Shown: positions 8,085 to 12,629 of the stretch, in pieces
Numbering within the stretch: position 1 is the stretch's first letter
Layout of the letters: each line of letters begins with the position of its first letter
Assembly: GCA_017501055.1 (NCBI GenBank)
Contig: JAFVXP010000068.1
Location: forward strand, 1-12,629
Direction: 5' to 3'
DNA: 12,629 bases
From: Clostridia bacterium
GTDB lineage: Bacteria > Bacillota > Clostridia > Oscillospirales > CAG-382
Program-made: the position numbers and the translations under genes
The notes under the pieces: generated by a model
The model's database searches: none
Seen by the model: only the letters and a program-made list of their open reading frames with translations
What the model was told of the DNA's origin: nothing

Positions 8085-9116
8085 ATGGAAAAGCTCTATG
8101 GATTGATCGAAAACCTAACTTCATATCCCGGCGTTTCGGGCTTTGAAGATATGGCGTTTGAAGGTTTAAAAGAATATATAAGCTCGTTAAATATTTTCGA
8201 TGAGATCGGAACAACCTCTGTCGGTAGCTTTTACGGTATAATGCGTTGCGGTAAAAAGGATGCACCCTTAATACTTTGCGATGCACACCTTGATACCGTC
8301 GGTTTTGTTGTAACAGAAATTTGCGAGGGCGGATTCCTTCGTGTTGCTCCGATAGGCGGTATTGCCGCAAAGATACTTTCTGCAACAGAGGTTAATATCT
8401 ACGGCAAGAAAACAATAAAAGGTATATTTGCTTCTAAACCGCCCCATCTTCAAGAACCGGGCGAAAGCGAAAAGAAGCTTACTGTTGCCGACCTTTGTAT
8501 CGATACCGGACTTCCTCTTGAAGAACTAAAAAAGATCGTCCGTGTCGGAACTCCCGTCGGCTTTCCCTGTAAACTTCAAAAGCTTATCGGTGATAACCTT
8601 GCAGGCGCAGGCTTTGATGATAGACTTTGCGGTGCGGCAATCTTACGTGCGTTGATGATGCTTGATAAGAAATCTCTTAACGTTGACGTTGCTTTTCAAT
8701 TCTCCGGTAATGAAGAAACGGGATATAAGGGTGCAATGACTACAGCATATCGCTTGAATCCCGATAAAGCAATTGTTATTGACGTAACCCATGCGTTTGT
8801 TCCCGGTGCACCCAAGACCCGTGAAGGCACAAAGGCAGGGAACGGACCTGATATTTGCTTCTCTCCCCAAACAAACCGTGCTTTTACAAAATATGCCGTT
8901 TCGCTTGCGGAAAAAGAGGAAATACCCTATCAGCTTTCCGCAGCCCCCGGAAGAACGGGTACCAATTCCAATGCCGTTCAGACAACAAGAAACGGTATAC
9001 CCGTTTTGCTTGTATCAATACCGCTTAAAAATATGCACACAATGAGCGAAATCGTTAATATGAACGATGCTCTTTCTACCGCAAAGCTTGTTTCTGCGGT
9101 GTTGAAATCTCTTTGA
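8085..9116 (+). CDS. M42 family metallopeptidase, copy 1
   Basis: The 343-residue protein belongs to the M42 (glutamyl aminopeptidase/TET, formerly 'endoglucanase') family of dinuclear-metal peptidases. Characterised members form hollow tetrahedral dodecamers that trim short cytoplasmic peptides from the N-terminus. The expected metal and catalytic residues are all found: His68 with Asp70 (AHLDTVGF), the bridging Asp in FDDR (177-180), the Glu pair 210-211 (NEETGYKGA), Asp233 (VIDVTHA) and His318 (NMHTMSE). One oddity is Thr71, where the family usually has Glu (HMDE). No signal peptide is present. The ATG has AGGAGG eight bases upstream. It lies in the same run as murD and two further M42 genes and is probably co-transcribed with them. 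Peptidase activity is likely; substrate preference cannot be read from sequence. Confidence 0.92.
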   Translation: MEKLYGLIENLTSYPGVSGFEDMAFEGLKEYISSLNIFDEIGTTSVGSFYGIMRCGKKDAPLILCDAHLDTVGFVVTEICEGGFLRVAPIGGIAAKILSATEVNIYGKKTIKGIFASKPPHLQEPGESEKKLTVADLCIDTGLPLEELKKIVRVGTPVGFPCKLQKLIGDNLAGAGFDDRLCGAAILRALMMLDKKSLNVDVAFQFSGNEETGYKGAMTTAYRLNPDKAIVIDVTHAFVPGAPKTREGTKAGNGPDICFSPQTNRAFTKYAVSLAEKEEIPYQLSAAPGRTGTNSNAVQTTRNGIPVLLVSIPLKNMHTMSEIVNMNDALSTAKLVSAVLKSL

Positions 9117-9131
9117 TAAGGTGGTGGCGAT

Positions 9132-10151
9132 TTGAAAGACTTAATTAAGAAATATTGTAACCTTCTCGGCCCTTCTGGTATGGAAGATTCCGTGCGTGAA
9201 GCCATAATCGAAGATATAAAGGATTCGGGTGCGGAATATCAAACCGATGCAATCGGTAACCTTATCGTTTTCAAAAAAGGTAAAAAGAGAAGAAATAAGA
9301 AAGTCTTGCTTTCTGCCCATATGGACGAAGTAGGCTTTATGGTAAAATATATTGATGAAGAGGGCTACGCTTGGTTCGATTCTGTCGGCGGTGTAGACCG
9401 CAGAGTTGTCAGCGGAAGAAGACTTGTTTTCTGCGAAAGCAATATTCCCGCCGTTGTTGCTTCAAAAGCGATCCATATGCAGACACTTGAAGAACGCGGT
9501 AAATGCGAACCAATAAGCGAAATGCATATTGACATTGGCGCAACAAGCAGGGAAGAAGCCAAAAAATATATCAATATCGGCGATTGTGCTGTTTTCGAGC
9601 CTAATTATGAAGAATTCGGTGACGGACTTGTCCGTTCAAAGGCTCTTGATGACCGCTTCGGCTGTGCAGCCCTCGTCAAAATGATAAACGGCGAGCTTGA
9701 ATATGATACCTATTTTGCTTTTAACACCTGCGAGGAGGTAGGCTGTGACGGCGCAAAAGAGGTTGCGCATAACCTTCGTCCCGACGTTGTAATTGCCCTT
9801 GAGGCAACAACCGCAGGCGATATTTTGGGGGTATCAAAATCAAAATGTGCTTGCTCTGTCGGAGAAGGTGCCGTGCTTTCCATAATGGACAGAAGCACGA
9901 TTTATGACCAAACCCTTCTTGAACTTGCCGTTGAAACCGCAAAAGAAAAGAATATCAAATGGCAATATAAAAACGTCGTAGCAGGCGGTAACGAAGCGGG
10001 CGTATATCAGCGTGCGGCTTCGGGCGCAAGGGTTCTTGCTATAAGCGCCCCTGCAAGGTATATCCATTCCGCATCAAACGTGCTTGCTATGAGCGATATG
10101 GAAGCAGTTTATCAGCTTGCTGCCGCTATTAATGAAAGGAGCTTTGAATAA
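9132..10151 (+). CDS. M42 family metallopeptidase, copy 2
   Basis: This is a second M42 peptidase, 339 residues, diverged from its neighbours. Metal and catalytic positions: His63 and Asp65 (AHMDEVGF), the DDR motif at 173-175, Glu201 and Glu202 (CEEVGCDGA), and His312 (RYIHSAS). The position occupied by Asp in copies 1 and 3 (ALDVT) is Glu224 here (IALEATTA); Glu can serve as a metal ligand and is known from related M42 proteins, so activity is not excluded. The start is TTG, backed by AAGGTGG seven bases upstream; I see no better ATG. The gene begins 15 bases after copy 1 and its TAA overlaps the ATG of copy 3 by one base, pointing to translational coupling. The protein is cytoplasmic, with no leader. 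Confidence 0.91.
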   Translation: MKDLIKKYCNLLGPSGMEDSVREAIIEDIKDSGAEYQTDAIGNLIVFKKGKKRRNKKVLLSAHMDEVGFMVKYIDEEGYAWFDSVGGVDRRVVSGRRLVFCESNIPAVVASKAIHMQTLEERGKCEPISEMHIDIGATSREEAKKYINIGDCAVFEPNYEEFGDGLVRSKALDDRFGCAALVKMINGELEYDTYFAFNTCEEVGCDGAKEVAHNLRPDVVIALEATTAGDILGVSKSKCACSVGEGAVLSIMDRSTIYDQTLLELAVETAKEKNIKWQYKNVVAGGNEAGVYQRAASGARVLAISAPARYIHSASNVLAMSDMEAVYQLAAAINERSFE

Positions 10152-11146
10152 TGATAAATTTAGTCAAAAAATATCAAAACGCTTTTTCCGTTTCGGGTTA
10201 CGAAACTCAGCTTGCCGAAATAATCTCGCAAGACCTTAAAGACGTTTGTGATGAAATATCCATCGACCCTGTAGGTAACGTTATTGCATATAAAAAGGGA
10301 AAAGACTCTTCCAAAAAGCTTATGATTGCCTCCCACATGGACGAAATCGGCTTTATAGTAACGAATATTGAAGAAAGCGGAATGATTCGTGTTGCACCTA
10401 TCGGCGGTATCAACCCCGTTGCGTCATGCTATAATGAGGTCAGATTCAAAAACGGAACCGTAGGCTTGCTTGTTGTCGAAGACGGTACCAAGCTTTCCGA
10501 GGTTGCAAATAACAAGCTTTTCGTCGATATTGGCGCTTCGAACGCATCAAAAGCAAAACGCAAGGTGAAAATCGGCGACGTTTGCGCTGTTTCACCCTAT
10601 TTCAAAAAGCTTTCTCCCAAACGCTATGCTTCAAAAGCATTCGACGATAGAGTTTGCTGTGCGATCTCTGCATATTCTGCTTTGAATTGCAAAACTCCCG
10701 CATACGATACCTATTTCGTGTTTACAGTTCAGGAAGAGGTCGGATGTCGTGGTGCAAAACCCAGCTCGTTCACCGTTATGCCCGATTACTCAATAGCTCT
10801 CGACGTAACTCCTGCTCCCGCTTGCGGAAATCCCAACCATTTAACCGTCAAATTGGGCGAAGGTGCGGCAATTAAGATTAAGGATAGCTCTGTAATCTGC
10901 TCAAGAAAGCTTGTTGACCGCTTAACAGACCTTGCAGAAGAAAATAATATCAAATATCAATACGAAGTTCTACTCGCAGGCGGTACAGATACTTCCGCAA
11001 TGCAAATTGCAGGCTCGGGTAGCCACGCTTGCTGTATTTCACTTCCTACCCGTTACGTTCATACTCCCGTTGAAACTATCGATGCCGACGACTTGAAGGC
11101 TTGTACCGACCTTCTTATTGCACTTATCGAAAACGGAGCAGAATAA
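10151..11146 (+). CDS. M42 family metallopeptidase, copy 3
   Basis: This is the third M42 peptidase in a row, 331 residues. It carries the fullest consensus of the three: His62 and Asp64 (SHMDEIGFIV), DDR at 165-167, Glu195 and Glu196 (VQEEVGCRGA), Asp218 (IALDVTPA) and His304 (RYVHTPVE). On these features it is expected to be an active dinuclear aminopeptidase-type enzyme. The ATG overlaps the previous stop (TAATG), with AAAGGAG eight bases upstream. Shared segments such as APIGGI with copy 1 and the VQEE/TCEE region with copy 2 show common descent, but the three differ along most of their length, so the duplications are old. It lies 26 bases before the PLP-enzyme gene. Whether the three assemble into a mixed complex is unknown. 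Confidence 0.93.
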   Translation: MINLVKKYQNAFSVSGYETQLAEIISQDLKDVCDEISIDPVGNVIAYKKGKDSSKKLMIASHMDEIGFIVTNIEESGMIRVAPIGGINPVASCYNEVRFKNGTVGLLVVEDGTKLSEVANNKLFVDIGASNASKAKRKVKIGDVCAVSPYFKKLSPKRYASKAFDDRVCCAISAYSALNCKTPAYDTYFVFTVQEEVGCRGAKPSSFTVMPDYSIALDVTPAPACGNPNHLTVKLGEGAAIKIKDSSVICSRKLVDRLTDLAEENNIKYQYEVLLAGGTDTSAMQIAGSGSHACCISLPTRYVHTPVETIDADDLKACTDLLIALIENGAE

Positions 11147-11172
11147 GAAACATCTAAAAAGGAAAAACAAAT

Positions 11173-12414
11173 ATGTTTAATGAAAAAATACTTTCGCTTG
11201 CGGAGGAATGCGAAAAATCGCTTTCATCTGTATTTGCGGAGGTTGATAGAATTGCATTCAAGAACACGGAAAAGGTTCTTTCTGTATTTCGTGAAAACCG
11301 CCTTTCCGACAGACATTTCAATTCAACCTGCGGTTATGGCTATAACGATGACGGCAGAGATCTTTGCGATAAAATGTTCGCAGAAGCCTTTGGCTGTGAA
11401 GCAGGCTTTGCACGCTCGCAGATAATCTCGGGTACTCATGCGCTTGCGATCGCATTGTACGGTGTCCTTCGCCCGGGAGATACTCTTCTTGCGGCAAGCG
11501 GAAAACCGTATGATACTCTCGATAGTATAATAGGTCTTGGCGATAGCTATAAAAACGGTGAGGGTTCTCTTATCGAATACGGTATCAAATACAGCGAGAT
11601 CCCCCTTGTTGATAACAAAACTCTCGATTTATCTGCGATCCGCAACTACCTTGAAACCGACAAAATCGTCAAGGTTGTGTTCGTTCAACGCTCAAAAGGC
11701 TACGGCGACCGCAGAACCTTGACCGTTGCTGAGATAAACGAGCTTTTCAGTCTTGTAAGAGAATTTGAAGGTGTTTACCTTGTCGTTGATAACTGCTACG
11801 GCGAGTTTACCGAAACCGAAGAGCCGAAAGGCGACCTTCTCGTCGGCTCGCTTATCAAAAATGCAGGAGGCGGTATTGCAGAGACGGGCGGATATATCGT
11901 TGGCACAAAACGTGCCGTCGAGCTTGCGTCCTACCGTCTGACAGTTCCCGGAATAGGTCTTGAAGCAGGTGCTTCAATGGGAACAACAAAATCGATGATA
12001 AAAGGCCTTTTCTTTGCACCTCATATAACCGCTCAGGCAATAAAAACGGCACATTTTGCCGCTGCGGCTTTTGAAAGACTCGGCTTTGAATGTAATCCTC
12101 CTTCTCTTGAAAAGAGAAGTGACATAATCCAGACTATAAGACTTCATAACGCAGAAAATGTGTTGAAGTTCTGCAAAGGAATCCAAAAAGGCTCTCCCGT
12201 TGATAGCTTTGTTGTACCCGAGGGCTGGGAGATGCCCGGTTATAACGATTATGTCGTAATGGCGGCAGGCGCATTCACTCAGGGTAGCTCAATCGAGCTT
12301 TCTGCCGATGCACCTCTCCGTGAACCGTATTTGGTCTACCTCCAGGGCGGCTTGACCTATGAAAGCGGAAAGATCGGTATTTTAACCGCTTTAAACGAAA
12401 TGATTTCTGATTAA
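11173..12414 (+). CDS. Methionine gamma-lyase family protein (PF06838, 'aluminium resistance' family)
   Basis: The 413-residue protein is a fold-type I PLP-dependent enzyme of the PF06838 family, often annotated as aluminium resistance protein or methionine gamma-lyase and related to Bacillus subtilis YnbB. Seen in the sequence: the family-typical N-terminal stretch DRHFNSTCGYGYND (46-59), the cofactor-binding region QIISGTHALAIAL (83-95), Asp206 in VVDNCYGEF for the pyridine nitrogen, and Lys229 in SLIKNAGGG as the likely Schiff-base lysine. The true reaction of most members is not established, so a C-S lyase role is an assumption from the name. The start has AAAAGGA about nine bases upstream. 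It follows the third M42 gene after 26 bases and probably ends the operon, since an inverted repeat and a new promoter follow. Confidence 0.92.
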   Translation: MFNEKILSLAEECEKSLSSVFAEVDRIAFKNTEKVLSVFRENRLSDRHFNSTCGYGYNDDGRDLCDKMFAEAFGCEAGFARSQIISGTHALAIALYGVLRPGDTLLAASGKPYDTLDSIIGLGDSYKNGEGSLIEYGIKYSEIPLVDNKTLDLSAIRNYLETDKIVKVVFVQRSKGYGDRRTLTVAEINELFSLVREFEGVYLVVDNCYGEFTETEEPKGDLLVGSLIKNAGGGIAETGGYIVGTKRAVELASYRLTVPGIGLEAGASMGTTKSMIKGLFFAPHITAQAIKTAHFAAAAFERLGFECNPPSLEKRSDIIQTIRLHNAENVLKFCKGIQKGSPVDSFVVPEGWEMPGYNDYVVMAAGAFTQGSSIELSADAPLREPYLVYLQGGLTYESGKIGILTALNEMISD

Positions 12415-12421
12415 TTAATTT

Positions 12422-12450
12422 AGGTTCTGCGCTTTTCGGGCGCAGAACCT
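12422..12450 (+). terminator. Hairpin after the PF06838 gene, probable operon terminator
   Basis: A perfect 11-bp inverted repeat (AGGTTCTGCGC with GCGCAGAACCT, seven-base loop) starts eight bases after the stop codon. Only TTC follows, not a T tract, so its strength as an intrinsic terminator is uncertain. Its place between the operon and the tRNA promoter fits a transcript end. Confidence 0.6.
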
Positions 12451-12461
12451 TCAGAATCCTC

Positions 12462-12490
12462 TTGACAAAAAAGGGAATATAGGCTAAAAT
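12462..12490 (+). promoter_or_regulatory. Promoter of the tRNA-Leu gene
   Basis: TTGACA (12462-12467) and TAAAAT (12485-12490) are 17 bases apart, five of six matches at the -10. Transcription should begin near 12497, about 22 bases before the tRNA 5' end, a usual leader length for a gene processed by RNase P. Confidence 0.88.
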
Positions 12491-12518
12491 GCAGAGGATA
12501 CTTTAAGCATCAAAATAT

Positions 12519-12557
12519 GCGGGTATGGCGGAATTGGCAGACGCGCTAGATTCAGGT
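12519..12557 (+). tRNA. tRNA-Leu (anticodon CAG), 5' half only; interrupted or split
   Basis: The sequence matches a leucine tRNA from the 5' end through the anticodon loop: acceptor strand GCGGGTA (12519-12525), TG at positions 8-9, D arm with GCG/CGC stem and loop GAATTGGCAGA, base 26 G, anticodon-stem strand CTAGA (12546-12550) and loop TTCAGGT with anticodon CAG (12553-12555). The next bases should be TCTAG to close the anticodon stem, but ATCGC is found. No variable arm, T arm (GGTTCAA) or 3' acceptor strand TACCCGC follows in the remaining 72 bases. The gene is therefore interrupted, degenerate or chimeric at 12557/12558. A strong promoter in front suggests that it is, or was, expressed. 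Confidence 0.7.
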
Positions 12558-12629
12558 ATCGCCACCTCGTTGAAACATTTGATAAAATCGCAATTTTGCG
12601 TTTTTATATCTGTGGAATAAGTTGAACAG
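12558..12629 (+). other. Unidentified sequence replacing the tRNA-Leu 3' half
   Basis: These 72 bases to the window edge do not complete the tRNA. They contain a short hairpin (CGCA at 12589-12592 with TGCG at 12597-12600, flanked by AAAA and TTTTT), which looks like a weak intrinsic terminator. A four-base ACCT (12564-12567) can pair with AGGT of the anticodon loop. No group I intron core, integrase gene or other recognisable feature is visible in so short a stretch. Confidence 0.4.

Noticed and set aside
12558..12629. Definite group I intron in the tRNA-Leu anticodon loop
   Set aside because: Only 72 bases are available and no P3-P8 core segments can be seen; kept as one hypothesis only.

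Overview
The window reads as ordinary chromosome from a low-to-mid GC member of the Firmicutes, most likely class Clostridia (Oscillospiraceae/Ruminococcaceae-like). This is inferred from Shine-Dalgarno-led genes with occasional TTG starts, near-consensus TTGACA-17-TATAAT promoters, a MATIITNQ-type DUF11 protein, a run of M42 peptidases and a PF06838 PLP enzyme. No species can be named from the sequence alone.

Layout. (1) 1-1829, plus strand: the 3' part of clpX, then a sugar-phosphate-type nucleotidyltransferase gene, closed by a strong terminator. (2) 1838-6615, minus strand, read right to left: rnpB (RNase P RNA) with its own promoter and terminator; prfB (release factor 2) behind a perfect-consensus promoter; a small two-helix membrane protein with an acidic tail; htpG (Hsp90) with a terminator; and a DUF11-like protein gene split by a one-base frameshift. 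(3) 6665-12414, plus strand: a promoter divergent from that of rnpB drives murD, three tandem paralogous M42 metallopeptidases and a methionine gamma-lyase-family (PF06838) gene, packed tightly enough to be one operon. (4) 12462-12629: a strong promoter and the 5' half of a tRNA-Leu(CAG) whose sequence stops matching a tRNA right after the anticodon loop.

How the genes fit together. The minus-strand block is housekeeping: tRNA maturation, translation termination and protein folding. clpX at the left edge adds protein quality control. The right-hand operon joins peptidoglycan precursor synthesis (MurD) to three cytoplasmic aminopeptidase-type enzymes and a PLP-dependent amino-acid enzyme, which would suit peptide and amino-acid turnover; that link is inferred from gene order only.

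I did not find a clearly new defence, mobile or regulatory system. The items most worth a second look are the interrupted tRNA-Leu at the right end, the frameshifted DUF11 gene, the three-paralogue M42 cassette with a metal-ligand variation in the middle copy, and the unknown small acidic-tailed membrane protein between prfB and htpG.
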